This document shows, piece by piece, positions 1 through 9,453 of a stretch of DNA of 64,000 bases. A program made the translations under genes and the position numbers. The number at the start of each line of letters is the position of its first letter. The stretch's first letter is position 1. The stretch is from NCBI RefSeq assembly GCF_018918265.1, contig NZ_JAHLQC010000010.1:1-64000 (forward strand), written 5' to 3'. The DNA is from Falcatimonas sp. MSJ-15 (lineage in GTDB: Bacteria; Bacillota; Clostridia; Lachnospirales; Lachnospiraceae). The notes below the pieces were generated by a model that had not been told where the DNA came from, made no database searches, and was given only the letters and a program-made list of their open reading frames with translations.

Positions 1-3000
1 TCTGTGCTTTTTGTTATTCTTCCGCACAGATCGTATTCTGTATATGATGTGTGTGACTGTGCATCTGTCACTGATGTACAGTTGCCGTATGCATCATATG
101 TATACTGTGTTGTTCTTCCAAGTGCATCTGTCTGGGCAAGAAGATCTCCTGCTGTACTGTATGTATATTCTGTTACTCCTCCGTCCGGATCTGTCTGTGA
201 TATCATTCTTCCGGCTTTGTCATAACTGTATGACGTTGTATGTCCGTCACTGTCTGTTACACTCTTTTTTCTTCCTGTACTGTCGTATGTATATCTTACT
301 GTCTTTCCTTCAGGTCCTTTTTCACATGTTATGCTTCCTGTACTGTCATATTCGTATTCTGTTATGCCGCCTTCGCTGTCCTGCATCCTTATGACTCTTC
401 CAGCCGGATCATATGTAATACTGCTCTTACTTCCGTCAGGATATGTTGTCTTTACAAGTCTGTCTTCCCTGTCATACTCATATGCTGTTACTGCACCGTT
501 CCTGTCTTTTTTGGTCTTAAGGTTGCCGTTGCCGTCGTATGTATATGTGATACTGTTGCCTTCCGGATCTGTCTCTTTTGTTATCTCTCCACGACTGTTG
601 TATTCATAGTATGATGTATATCCGAGAGCATCTGTCATGCTCTTTACTCTCTGTGACGGTGTGACTGTCTGCGCAACTGTGTTGCCGAGCGGATCTGTTG
701 TCCCTGTAACACTTCCGGCTGCATCATATGTGGTTGTTATCACTGCTCCTTCCGGATCCTTAACTGTCTTAACCTGTCCGTTTTCGTAGGTATATTCTGT
801 TACCCTGTCTCCGGTTACCGTCTCTGCGAGATATCCTTTTTCATTATAGACATACTCTGTTACTGTTCCTCTCTGGTCTGTTACTGTCTTTCTTCTTCCA
901 TAATCATCGTATGTATATCTTACTGTTCCTCCGTCAGGATATGTTATGCATGTAACATTGTCGCTGTCATCATATTCATATTTCGTTTCTGCTCCGTCTG
1001 ATGCTGTCTGTGTCTTAAGAAGTCCATCTTCCGTATACTCTTTTATCACACTGTTTCCTGCCGCATCGGTTACAGCCGCAAGTCTTCCTTCACTGTCATA
1101 TGTATATCTTACTGTATTTCCGTTCTGGTCTGTCTCTGAGAGAAGCTGTTTTAACGGACTGTACACATAGCTCTTTACTCCGCCTTCCCTGTCTGTAACA
1201 GTTACTGTGGTTGTTCCGTCACATGCACTGTCGTCATATTCAAAATATGTTACGCCTGACTGTGCATCTTCCTGTTTTATGATACGTCCAAGGCTGTCGT
1301 AGCTGTCCTTAAAATAGCATACTTCTTCTCCGTCTGTTCCAGATGTTATTCTCGTATATTCATCATATGTATAATGTGTTGTGTATCCGTCCGGTGTCGT
1401 TATTCCCGTAAGTGTTCCGTCACTTCCGTATGTGAGTACAGCTCTGTTGCCACATCCGTCTTCTGCCTGTGTGACAAGTCCTTCACTGTTGTGTGTGAGT
1501 GTTATCTTCTGCCCTGATGAACCGTCCTCTATCTGAGTTATGCCGTCTGCATATGTTATTATTACTTCAAGTCCTTCTGCATTCTTCTCTCTGATGAGCC
1601 TTCCATTGCTGTCATATATATACTGTGATGAACCTGTATCAAGAAGATATCCTCCTTCTTCTGTGGCTGTTATCTTCTCCCTGCTTCTTCCCTGAACTGC
1701 TGATATATATGTTCCGTCTTCCTGTTTCTCATATTCCGTATATGACGATGGTGTTCTGTATACTCTCAGTTTTCCGTCTTTTTCTTCTGTTCTGCTCTCA
1801 TAATTCCATGAGAATCCTCTTCCGAATATTCCCTTTCCTGTTCCTGCGGAACTGTAGGAGAGAGTTATTCCAACATTCTGCGCTCCGTTTACACTTATAA
1901 GCTCATGTTCTATATCATGCGCTCCTGTGGCAAGGTTAACCGGATCTGCCCAGTAACTGTTTGTCTGTGGCTGTGACGGCTGATTTGACAGTTCTTCTGT
2001 TATTCGTGTGTCATCCATGCATGATACTGCTGCATCTCTTCCAGAATATGCCACTTTGTCTATACTTACTTTGCCACTGCCGCTTCCTATGGTTATGTCT
2101 GTTTTATACTGGTCGAATGTCCATGCTGCCGGCATAAGATATCCAAGGTTGCCGCTGTATCCCTTGGATGCATCACTTACAAAACAGTATTTCGCATATC
2201 CTTTCTGATATACCCTGTTGCACACATTTCGTGGTGCATATATTCCTACGCTGTAGCCTTCGTTAAGTGCCTTTACCCTGCTGCTTACCTGTTCAAAGTA
2301 TGGAATTATGTTCTCTGTTACCTGATAGTCATATGCATCATAATCAACTGCAAAATATATTGTGCTTCCTGATGGTATTCCAAGATTCACAGCTGCTGTT
2401 ACGGCACTTACTGCATCCTCATTGCCCTGCTCTGCCGTATAATACGCAGCCTCCCCTCCGTATGTCTGATATATAGGGAATATCTTAAGTCCACCGTCAA
2501 GTATTGTCTTTACTTCTTCTGTAGTCATCTTCTTATCAAGCTTGCCACTCTTTGAATTGGTAAGATATCTTCCTACATAACTGTATCCTGCGTCCTTAAG
2601 TGTCTTTACCTTGGCACTGTCAAGTCTTGTGCTTGTATCACATGCCTGCGCACTTCTTGTTGTATCACCACATGTTGTAAACAGTGACATTAATGTTCCC
2701 CTGTCCGCATCACCAGTCTCATTAAGACACATGAATCTCTGGAACTTTGCCACCTGACGCTTAACTTCTGCTGAATATACTCCGTCAAATGCACCCGGAT
2801 TATATCCGTTGCAGTAGAGTGCATACTGTAGAAGTGTTACATAGTTACTCCTTGTATCGCCATATGTCAGCGACGGACATCTTGATATTGTTCCATTGCC
2901 AAAGTTACCATTGGCTGTCTGTGTGTCCATTCCCTCTTCCGCCTGAAGCGCATATATAAGTGCCTGGTTGGTTGATCTTCCATATACTCCGTCACATGGT

Positions 3001-3608
3001 TTTATGCCGAAGTAACTGTTATATTTTCTGTTTAATGCCTGCTGAATTGTTCTGACTGTTGGATCTCCCTGTGTCCTGTTTAACACAAGTCCATCCGTAT
3101 TAAGAATTGCCTTAAAGAGCATCGGACTTACTGTTCCCGTTGCATCAAGTCCTGCATCCGACTGTACTCTTCTTACTGCTGCAGATGTCTGCGGTCCGAA
3201 TGTTCCGTAATCGTCATATTCCCCATATCCCTTACAGAACAGTGCATGCTGCAGTATTATTATTATGTTTTTGTTATTACCTGGATTACTCATTGATATG
3301 GTCGGACACCTACTCATTGTTCCGTTGCCAAAATTACCTGTTGAACTGTTTCCAAATCCCAGTTCTATCTGCAGCGCCTGTGTAAGCGCTGTTACTACTT
3401 TATTACCCGTATGTCCATCTTCAGGTATTGTTTTGTAACAATATTTTCCTGAATAGGTTCTGTTAAGCCACTTCTGTGCCTCAAGTACTTTCTGATCCAC
3501 TTTTCCTGCTGCACTTACCGTCTGTATTCCCCGTAACGGCATAGCACATGTAAGCATCATCACTACTGTAAATAAGAGTACTGATAATATTCTACATCTC
3601 TTTTTCAT
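1..3608 (-). CDS. secreted PG-binding / DUF1906 / RHS-repeat protein (3' end outside window)
   Basis: The minus-strand frame is open from an ATG at 3608 to the left edge, about 1202 codons without a stop, so the C-terminus lies outside. Residues 1-33 form a signal peptide (MKKR start, hydrophobic core, AMP/SAA region). Residues about 40-310 hold roughly four peptidoglycan-binding-like modules (for example DGVYG and YDDYGTFGPQT). Residues about 320-530 look like a DUF1906 glycoside-hydrolase-like domain (ACDTSTRLDS, IYFAVDYDAYDYQ). A DUF6531-like start follows (DPVNLATGAHDIE), then tandem RHS/YD repeats (YTYDSEGRL, YEYDSTGSITC, YTYDAYGNCT) to the edge. Such proteins (WapA-like) usually form a shell around a variable C-terminal toxin, here unseen. 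The start is supported by GGGGGA upstream. Mixed wall-binding and RHS modules suggest a wall-anchored polymorphic toxin; this role is inferred. Confidence 0.85.
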   Translation of the reverse strand, partial: MKKRCRILSVLLFTVVMMLTCAMPLRGIQTVSAAGKVDQKVLEAQKWLNRTYSGKYCYKTIPEDGHTGNKVVTALTQALQIELGFGNSSTGNFGNGTMSRCPTISMSNPGNNKNIIIILQHALFCKGYGEYDDYGTFGPQTSAAVRRVQSDAGLDATGTVSPMLFKAILNTDGLVLNRTQGDPTVRTIQQALNRKYNSYFGIKPCDGVYGRSTNQALIYALQAEEGMDTQTANGNFGNGTISRCPSLTYGDTRSNYVTLLQYALYCNGYNPGAFDGVYSAEVKRQVAKFQRFMCLNETGDADRGTLMSLFTTCGDTTRSAQACDTSTRLDSAKVKTLKDAGYSYVGRYLTNSKSGKLDKKMTTEEVKTILDGGLKIFPIYQTYGGEAAYYTAEQGNEDAVSAVTAAVNLGIPSGSTIYFAVDYDAYDYQVTENIIPYFEQVSSRVKALNEGYSVGIYAPRNVCNRVYQKGYAKYCFVSDASKGYSGNLGYLMPAAWTFDQYKTDITIGSGSGKVSIDKVAYSGRDAAVSCMDDTRITEELSNQPSQPQTNSYWADPVNLATGAHDIEHELISVNGAQNVGITLSYSSAGTGKGIFGRGFSWNYESRTEEKDGKLRVYRTPSSYTEYEKQEDGTYISAVQGRSREKITATEEGGYLLDTGSSQYIYDSNGRLIREKNAEGLEVIITYADGITQIEDGSSGQKITLTHNSEGLVTQAEDGCGNRAVLTYGSDGTLTGITTPDGYTTHYTYDEYTRITSGTDGEEVCYFKDSYDSLGRIIKQEDAQSGVTYFEYDDSACDGTTTVTVTDREGGVKSYVYSPLKQLLSETDQNGNTVRYTYDSEGRLAAVTDAAGNSVIKEYTEDGLLKTQTASDGAETKYEYDDSDNVTCITYPDGGTVRYTYDDYGRRKTVTDQRGTVTEYVYNEKGYLAETVTGDRVTEYTYENGQVKTVKDPEGAVITTTYDAAGSVTGTTDPLGNTVAQTVTPSQRVKSMTDALGYTSYYEYNSRGEITKETDPEGNSITYTYDGNGNLKTKKDRNGAVTAYEYDREDRLVKTTYPDGSKSSITYDPAGRVIRMQDSEGGITEYEYDSTGSITCEKGPEGKTVRYTYDSTGRKKSVTDSDGHTTSYSYDKAGRMISQTDPDGGVTEYTYSTAGDLLAQTDALGRTTQYTYDAYGNCTSVTDAQSHTSYTEYDLCGRITKST

Positions 3609-3689
3609 CTCTCTGTCCCCCATGTTTTTGATTTTTAAGATATTACCGTATTACCGTATTTTATAATACACCTTTATTACTAAAAAGTA

Positions 3690-3733
3690 AATCTACTTAA
3701 ATAGAAACTTTTTTGTTTCCATTTAAGTAGATT
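3690..3733 (-). repeat. 19-bp inverted repeat upstream of the RHS gene
   Basis: Arms 3690-3708 and 3715-3733 flank a six-T loop. The single non-Watson-Crick position is G-U if transcribed on the minus strand but A-C on the plus strand, so the hairpin best fits minus-strand RNA, that is, the leader of the RHS gene or a terminator before it. A short T-rich stretch follows on the minus strand. Confidence 0.55.
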
Positions 3734-3918
3734 CTTACCGTTCAAAATAATCGCATATATCTCCACCAATATAGTTTGCATACGAATTAACTGTAAAATC
3801 GTTGCCAAGGCTTAATTGCACTTGTTTATTTTTTGCAAAATCATTTGCTGTTTTTCAAATATTCTCATTTGAAAAAGATGATTTATTATCAAATATAGAG
3901 CATTTATTTATACTATCT

Positions 3919-3958
3919 AAAAAACGCAGGCACAAATTAAATTGTAACCTGCGTTTTT
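3919..3958 (-). terminator. terminator after tkt
   Basis: An 11-bp stem AAAAACGCAGG / CCTGCGTTTTT with an AT-rich loop lies about 20 bases after the tkt stop and ends in a T tract on either strand. It separates tkt from the RHS gene. Confidence 0.8.
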
Positions 3959-3977
3959 AGTATTATTTTTATCTATA

Positions 3978-5966
3978 TTATAATATGGATTTTACTGTAT
4001 TAGCTACATTCTCTGCTGTAAATCCGAATTTCTTAAATAATGTAGCTGCTGGTGCACTTGCTCCAAAGCCTTTCATTGTAACATATGCTCCATCAAGTCC
4101 TACATATCTGCCCCATCCAAAGTCTGAAAGTGCTTCTACTGCTACTCTCTTTCTTACTGCTGATGGTAATACTGATTCTTTATATTCTGCTGACTGTTCT
4201 TCAAATACATCCATTGATGGCATACTTACAACACTTACATCTACTCCTTCTTCTTTAAGAAGAGCTTTTGCTTCTATTGCAAGTGATACTTCTGAACCTG
4301 TAGCAATAATAATTGCATCTGGTGTCTCTTTAGCTGAATCAGCAATTACATAAGCACCTTTTAATGCTTCTCTTGATGAACCAGGAATCTGTGGAAGGTT
4401 CTGTCTTGTAAGTACTAAAGCTGTAGGTGTCTTCTTAGATGTTGCTGCATAATACCATGCTGCTGCTGTCTCTGTTGCATCACATGGTCTATATACTGTG
4501 AAGTTAGGCATTGAACGGAACTCAGCAAGCTGTTCAATTGGTTCGTGTGTAGGTCCGTCCTCACCAACACCAATACTATCATGTGTAAGTACAAATGTAA
4601 GAGGAAGTTCCATAAGTGATGAAAGTCTTGCCATTGGTTTTACATAATCACTGAATACAAAGAATGTTGATACGAATGCTCTTAATCCACCATGAAGCAT
4701 AAGTCCGTTGCCAATAGCTGTCATAGCTGCTTCTCTTACACCAAAGTGTAGATTACGTCCTGCATAGTTTTCTTTTGAGAAGTCACCCATATCTGACATA
4801 TATGTCTTAGTTGATGGTGCAAGATCCGCTGAACCACCAATTAAGTTAGGCATCTTTGTCTTAATTCTGTTGATCATCTTACCTGAAAGACTTCTTGTTG
4901 CTTCTGCTTTATCTTCATAAGCCCAGAAATCTTCTGTATCGAGTACTTTTTCACCAAGATTTTCATCATGGTATGTATCCCATAATTCTTTCATCTCAGG
5001 GAACTTAGCACAATATTCTTCAAACATTGCATTCCATGCATCATTAACTTTTGCATTCTCTTTTGCAATATTTCTATAGTTATCATATACTTCTTCTGGA
5101 ACATAGAATGGTTCCTGTGATGGCCAGTTAAGGTTCTCTTTAAGTGCTTTTACATTATCAACACCAAGTGGTTCACCATGTGCACTTGCTTTTCCTTCTT
5201 TTGCAGGACAGCCATAACCTATCTTAGTCTTTACTGTAATCATTGTAGGACGTGTTGTATCAGCTTTAGCTTCTTCGATTGCTTTACCGATTTCTTCTAA
5301 GTTATTACCATCTTCTACTACTAATGTCTGGAAACCAAATGCTTCAAAACGTTTCTTAACGTCTTCTGTGAATGCTATATCTGTGCTTCCTTCGATTGAT
5401 ATTTTATTAGAATCATATAATACGATTAATTTACCAAGTCCAAGTGTACCTGCAAGTGAGAATGCTTCTGATGAGATACCTTCCATCATACATCCGTCAC
5501 CACCAAGTACATATGTATAGTGATCTACTACAGGATATCCTTCTTTGTTAAATACTGCTGCAAGGTGTCTCTCTGCCATAGCCATACCTACTGCCATAGC
5601 CATACCCTGTCCTAAAGGTCCTGTTGTTGCTTCAATACCAACTGTATGACCATATTCAGGATGTCCGGGTGTAAGTGATCCGTCCTGACGGAACTGTGCC
5701 AAATCTTCTACTGATAAGTTACCATATCCAAATAAATGAAGTAATGAATATAGTAGTGTTGAACCGTGTCCACCTGATAAGATAAATCTGTCTCTGTCTG
5801 CCCATTCTGGTGACTGTGGGTTGTGTTTCATATGTTTTGCCCAAAGTTCATACGCCATGGCTGCAGAGCCAAGTGGAAGTCCTGGATGTCCTGAGTTAGC
5901 TTTCTGTACTGCATCTGCTGCAAGAACACGAATAGCATTAACTGACATAGTATCGATATTATTCAT
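3978..5966 (-). CDS. tkt: transketolase
   Basis: Transketolase of 662 aa, normal family length. It transfers two-carbon units between pentose, erythrose and hexose phosphates with thiamine diphosphate in the cytosol. The ThDP/metal-binding segment GGDGCMMEG lies near residues 150-160, followed by LYDSNKISIEG. The N-terminal substrate-site region includes NSGHPGLPLGSA, and the pyrimidine-domain region includes THDSIGVGEDGPTHEP. The start is fixed by AGGAGG eight bases upstream. It is followed by a strong terminator and preceded, 89 bases away, by transaldolase, so the two non-oxidative pentose-phosphate enzymes sit together next to arabinose genes. The product they act on, D-xylulose 5-phosphate, is what AraD makes. 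Confidence 0.97.
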   Translation of the reverse strand: MNNIDTMSVNAIRVLAADAVQKANSGHPGLPLGSAAMAYELWAKHMKHNPQSPEWADRDRFILSGGHGSTLLYSLLHLFGYGNLSVEDLAQFRQDGSLTPGHPEYGHTVGIEATTGPLGQGMAMAVGMAMAERHLAAVFNKEGYPVVDHYTYVLGGDGCMMEGISSEAFSLAGTLGLGKLIVLYDSNKISIEGSTDIAFTEDVKKRFEAFGFQTLVVEDGNNLEEIGKAIEEAKADTTRPTMITVKTKIGYGCPAKEGKASAHGEPLGVDNVKALKENLNWPSQEPFYVPEEVYDNYRNIAKENAKVNDAWNAMFEEYCAKFPEMKELWDTYHDENLGEKVLDTEDFWAYEDKAEATRSLSGKMINRIKTKMPNLIGGSADLAPSTKTYMSDMGDFSKENYAGRNLHFGVREAAMTAIGNGLMLHGGLRAFVSTFFVFSDYVKPMARLSSLMELPLTFVLTHDSIGVGEDGPTHEPIEQLAEFRSMPNFTVYRPCDATETAAAWYYAATSKKTPTALVLTRQNLPQIPGSSREALKGAYVIADSAKETPDAIIIATGSEVSLAIEAKALLKEEGVDVSVVSMPSMDVFEEQSAEYKESVLPSAVRKRVAVEALSDFGWGRYVGLDGAYVTMKGFGASAPAATLFKKFGFTAENVANTVKSIL

Positions 5967-6055
5967 TCTATTTTCCTCCTAAACCGCAAAGGTTACAATT
6001 TTACCGAATTTAAGTCTATCACATATCAACAGCTTTCTTCAATAGTTTAAATCAA

Positions 6056-6712
6056 TTATTCTCCAAAAACAGCTTTATAATCTGCCTGGAACTTTGCAAT
6101 ACCCTGATCTGTAAGTGGATGGTGTGTCATCTGTTCTATAACTTTGTATGGAACTGTTGCTATGTCTGCTCCTGCTAATGCACAGTCTGTTACATGAATT
6201 GGATTACGAACACTTGCTGCTATAATCTGTGTCTCAATTCCATGAATACTGAATATCTCTGCAATATCTCTGATAAGATCAATACCCGGCTGTGATATAT
6301 CATCAAGTCTTCCAAGGAATGGTGATACATATGTTGCTCCTGCTCTTGCTGCTAGTAATGCCTGATTAGCTGAGAAGATTAATGTTACGTTTGTCTTGAT
6401 TCCTTCTGCTGAGAGAACTTTTACTGCTTTAAGACCTTCTACTGTCATAGGAATCTTAACTACCATGTTCTTATGAAGTTTTGCAATCTCTCGTCCTTCT
6501 TTTATCATTCCTTCGGCGTCAACTGTTGTAGCTTTAACTTCGCCACTAATTGGTCCGTCTACAATTGAAGCTATCTCTTTTAATACTTCTTCCTGACTTC
6601 TTCCGCCCTCTTTTGCTATAAGTGATGGGTTAGTTGTTACCCCACAGATTACTCCCATCTCATTAGCTTTTTTAATGTCCTCAATTTTTGCTGTGTCTAC
6701 GAAAAATCTCAT
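6056..6712 (-). CDS. tal: transaldolase, small TalC/FSA-type
   Basis: A 218-aa class I aldolase barrel of the transaldolase/fructose-6-phosphate aldolase family. The Schiff-base lysine is in VVKIPMT (about residue 86), after the typical N-terminus [11 protein letters not shown] and [13 protein letters not shown]. Compared from memory with E. coli FsaA, the position of Gln59 (AQVMATT) is Glu here (GEVKATT), and Tyr131 (VAPYVNR) is Phe here (VSPFLGR). Those two residues mark true transaldolases rather than aldolases, so I call transaldolase. It would exchange dihydroxyacetone units between sedoheptulose 7-phosphate and glyceraldehyde 3-phosphate. AGGAGG lies just upstream of the start. It lies between araD and tkt. 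Confidence 0.88.
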   Translation of the reverse strand: MRFFVDTAKIEDIKKANEMGVICGVTTNPSLIAKEGGRSQEEVLKEIASIVDGPISGEVKATTVDAEGMIKEGREIAKLHKNMVVKIPMTVEGLKAVKVLSAEGIKTNVTLIFSANQALLAARAGATYVSPFLGRLDDISQPGIDLIRDIAEIFSIHGIETQIIAASVRNPIHVTDCALAGADIATVPYKVIEQMTHHPLTDQGIAKFQADYKAVFGE

Positions 6713-6814
6713 TATCCTTTTCCTCCTAAAAATATGCTGTTAGTTATGCTATTAATTAGTTTACTAGCTAAACTATATCACTATACGACCCCAATGTTCA
6801 TATAGTTTATATTT

Positions 6815-6839
6815 AAAAATCATTTTTTGTATGATTTTT
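6815..6839 (-). terminator. weak terminator after araD
   Basis: A 9-bp AT-only stem (AAAAATCAT / ATGATTTTT) lies 35 bases after the araD stop with T tracts on both strands. It would partly separate araD from tal; the stem is weak. Confidence 0.4.
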
Positions 6840-6873
6840 TTACATTTTAATGTCTGGTTATGTATTCTAATAA

Positions 6874-7575
6874 TTAATGATCCTCCGAACCCTGTCCATA
6901 GTATGCATTCGCACCATGTTTTCTAAAATAGTGTTTATCCAGAAGATACTGTGGAACTCGCTTTACTCTTGGATTAAGTGTCATTGTCTTATATGCCATC
7001 TCTGCTACTTTATCAAGCACTACTGCATTATATACAGAACCTTTTGGACTTCTTCCCCATGCAAATGGTCCATGATTCTTAACTACAATTCCAGGAATTG
7101 CCATAGGATCTGCATCACCTATTGTCTCAACAATTACATTACCTGTATTAAGTTCGTAGGCTTCTTCAATCTCTTCTTTTGTGAGATCTCTTGTACATGG
7201 AATATCTCCATAGAAGTAATCTGCATGTGTAGTTCCAAATGCCGGTATATCAAGTCCTGCCTGTGCAAATGTTACTGCCCATGTTGAATGTGTATGCACA
7301 ACACCACCAATGTCTTTATATGTCTTATATAATACAAGATGTGTTGCTGTGTCTGATGATGGCTTATACTTGCCTTCAACGACATTACCTTCCATATCTA
7401 CGACTACCATATCTTCTGGTGTCATCTTGTCATAATCAACACCACTTGGTTTTATTACAACAAGTCCTTTTTCTCTGTCTATTCCGCTTACATTACCCCA
7501 TGTATAGATAACCATTCCTTTTTCTACAAGTTCCATATTAGCTTCATAGACTTCTTTTTTTAATGCTTCTAACAT
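6874..7575 (-). CDS. araD: L-ribulose-5-phosphate 4-epimerase
   Basis: A 233-aa class II aldolase-fold epimerase, close to the roughly 231 aa usual for AraD. It converts L-ribulose 5-phosphate to D-xylulose 5-phosphate. Visible motifs are TWGNVSGID and KPSGVDYD near the N-terminus (phosphate and substrate loops), the zinc ligands in [14 protein letters not shown], and [13 protein letters not shown], which is typical of AraD rather than fuculose aldolase. GGGAGG is upstream of the ATG. Neighbours are a ribulokinase-like kinase and AraR upstream and transaldolase downstream, which fits arabinose use. The isomerase AraA and a transporter are not in this window. Confidence 0.93.
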   Translation of the reverse strand: MLEALKKEVYEANMELVEKGMVIYTWGNVSGIDREKGLVVIKPSGVDYDKMTPEDMVVVDMEGNVVEGKYKPSSDTATHLVLYKTYKDIGGVVHTHSTWAVTFAQAGLDIPAFGTTHADYFYGDIPCTRDLTKEEIEEAYELNTGNVIVETIGDADPMAIPGIVVKNHGPFAWGRSPKGSVYNAVVLDKVAEMAYKTMTLNPRVKRVPQYLLDKHYFRKHGANAYYGQGSEDH

Positions 7576-7648
7576 CTACTTTTACCTCCCAATTAGCATT
7601 ATTCTAATAATTGCAGATTTGCCTATGCTCTAGCCATCTTATGAACTA

Positions 7649-7670
7649 CCCATCACCTAAAGGCAGTGGG
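7649..7670. repeat. short hairpin (CCCAtCACC type) between araB and araD
   Basis: A hairpin with a CCTAAAGG core, closely matching the one at 26588-26609. It is bracketed by direct repeats GCTCTAGC at 7627-7634 and 7677-7684. It may serve as an intra-operon terminator or be a small mobile-element relic. Confidence 0.5.
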
Positions 7671-7722
7671 TTTTACGCTCTAGCTTATAAAAAGATTAAA
7701 CCTCATAATATGAGGCTGCAGT

Positions 7723-9324
7723 TTACAGGCTCTTAACTGCTGCTCTCTCTATCTCAAGTCCTTTTTTATATCTCTCTATAAATTTATCAAATCCTGCTAC
7801 ATCTTCCTTATCAGGTTCTACTGTTACTTCTTTTTGACCTGCAAATACTCTATTATTAAGGAAATCATCAAGTGTCTCATTCTCTTCTCTGTTAATCATA
7901 TAAGAAGCAAGAAGTGCCATTCCCCATGCACCGCCTTCACCGGCTGTCTCCATTACTGATACCGGAACGTCTATCGCTGCTGCCATAATCTTCTGTCCGA
8001 CAACCGGTGTCTTAAACAGTCCACCATGTCCTAATATCTTGTCAAGTGTTACATGTTCTTCCTTAAATAGAATATCAAGTCCGACTTTTAATGCACCAAG
8101 TGCTGTATATAGATTAACTCTTATGAAGTTAGCAAGATTGAATGTACTGTCTGGTGTTCTCACAAACAGTGGTCTTCCTTCTTCAAATCCTGTTATATGT
8201 TCACCTGAAAAATAGTTATATGCAAGTAATCCGCCGCAGTCTTTGTCTGCTTCTAACGCTTTACGATATAATGTTCCGAACAATTCATTCATATCAACTT
8301 TCATTCCAAAGCTCTCTGCAAATTCTTTAAAAATATTAACCCATGCATTAAGATCTGATGTACAGTTGTTACAGTGAACCATAGCTACAAGATTACCTGT
8401 TGGTGTTGTTACAAGATCTATCTCGTCATATACTTTTGTAAGTTCTTTTTCAAGAACTGCCATAGCAAATACACTTGTACCTGCTGATACATTACCTGTT
8501 CGCTTTGCAACTGAATTAGTTGCTGTCATTCCTGTGCCTGCGTCACCTTCAGGTGGACACATAGGAATTCCTGCTCTAAGATTGCCACTCTCATCTAAGA
8601 GTTTTGCACCTTCTTCTGTAAGTACACCTGCCTTATCTCCTGCAAGAAGTACTTTTGGAAGAATGTCTCTAAGTTTCCATGTGAAATGTCTGTCGCTTAT
8701 TCTCTCATCAAACTGACTAATCATTGCATTATTAAAATCTTTTGTATTAATGTCTATAGGGAACATTCCTGATGCTTCTCCTACACCAAGAACTTTCTCA
8801 CCTGACAATTTATAATGTATGAATCCTGCAAGTGTTGTGATAAATCTTATATCTCCTACATGTGTCTCATTATTAAGCACTGCCTGATAGAGATGTGCAA
8901 TACTCCATCTCTGTGGAATATGATAATTAAATAACTTTGTAAGTTCTTCTGATGCCTGTTCTGTTATTGTATTTCTCCATGTTCTAAATGGTACAAGAAG
9001 TTCATCATTCTCATTAAATGCCATATATCCATGCATCATAGCTGAAAATCCTATTGCTCCTATTGTCGTAAGCGTTATTCCATATTTCTTCTCTACATCT
9101 TCTCTAAGTTCCGAATAACAATGTCTTAGACCTGTATATATATCATCAAGGCTATATGTCCAGATACCGTTCTCATAACGGTTCTCCCAATCATGTGCGC
9201 CCTGTGCCACAGGTTCATTAGTATCTGTTACAAGCACTGCTTTAATTCTTGTTGAGCCGAATTCAATACCAAGTGCTGTACGTCCGTCATTAATCGCTTC
9301 TTTGATAATCTCTTTGTTCCCCAC
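7723..9324 (-). CDS. FGGY-family carbohydrate kinase, probable L-ribulokinase (AraK/AraB role)
   Basis: A 533-aa FGGY kinase: N-terminal nucleotide-binding half with [15 protein letters not shown], a substrate region [12 protein letters not shown], the catalytic-region motif [10 protein letters not shown], and a C-terminal half with [10 protein letters not shown] and [13 protein letters not shown]. It starts with GTG, supported by GGAGG six bases upstream. It phosphorylates a ketopentose with ATP. Direct position between araR and araD argues for L-ribulose as substrate; sequence alone would also allow D-xylulose. The long N-terminal extension before the ATPase fold (about 17 residues) is typical of a clostridial group used in arabinose regulons. 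Substrate is inferred from context. Confidence 0.82.
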   Translation of the reverse strand: MGNKEIIKEAINDGRTALGIEFGSTRIKAVLVTDTNEPVAQGAHDWENRYENGIWTYSLDDIYTGLRHCYSELREDVEKKYGITLTTIGAIGFSAMMHGYMAFNENDELLVPFRTWRNTITEQASEELTKLFNYHIPQRWSIAHLYQAVLNNETHVGDIRFITTLAGFIHYKLSGEKVLGVGEASGMFPIDINTKDFNNAMISQFDERISDRHFTWKLRDILPKVLLAGDKAGVLTEEGAKLLDESGNLRAGIPMCPPEGDAGTGMTATNSVAKRTGNVSAGTSVFAMAVLEKELTKVYDEIDLVTTPTGNLVAMVHCNNCTSDLNAWVNIFKEFAESFGMKVDMNELFGTLYRKALEADKDCGGLLAYNYFSGEHITGFEEGRPLFVRTPDSTFNLANFIRVNLYTALGALKVGLDILFKEEHVTLDKILGHGGLFKTPVVGQKIMAAAIDVPVSVMETAGEGGAWGMALLASYMINREENETLDDFLNNRVFAGQKEVTVEPDKEDVAGFDKFIERYKKGLEIERAAVKSL

Positions 9325-9453
9325 AATATGCCTCCATTTTACACTTCTACTTTATAGTTTTGCTAAAATATATCTGTTCAGATACTATCTCGTTGCTGCT
9401 CTGACTATATATTGTCACATATAATATTCCATCTGCTATATATAGTATCTGTC

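Noticed and set aside
4..3385. Several plus-strand frames of 60-127 codons across the first 3.4 kb
   Set aside because: They mirror the codon pattern of the long minus-strand RHS gene and lack ribosome sites; composition (Cys/Leu/Tyr-rich) is typical of antisense shadows.
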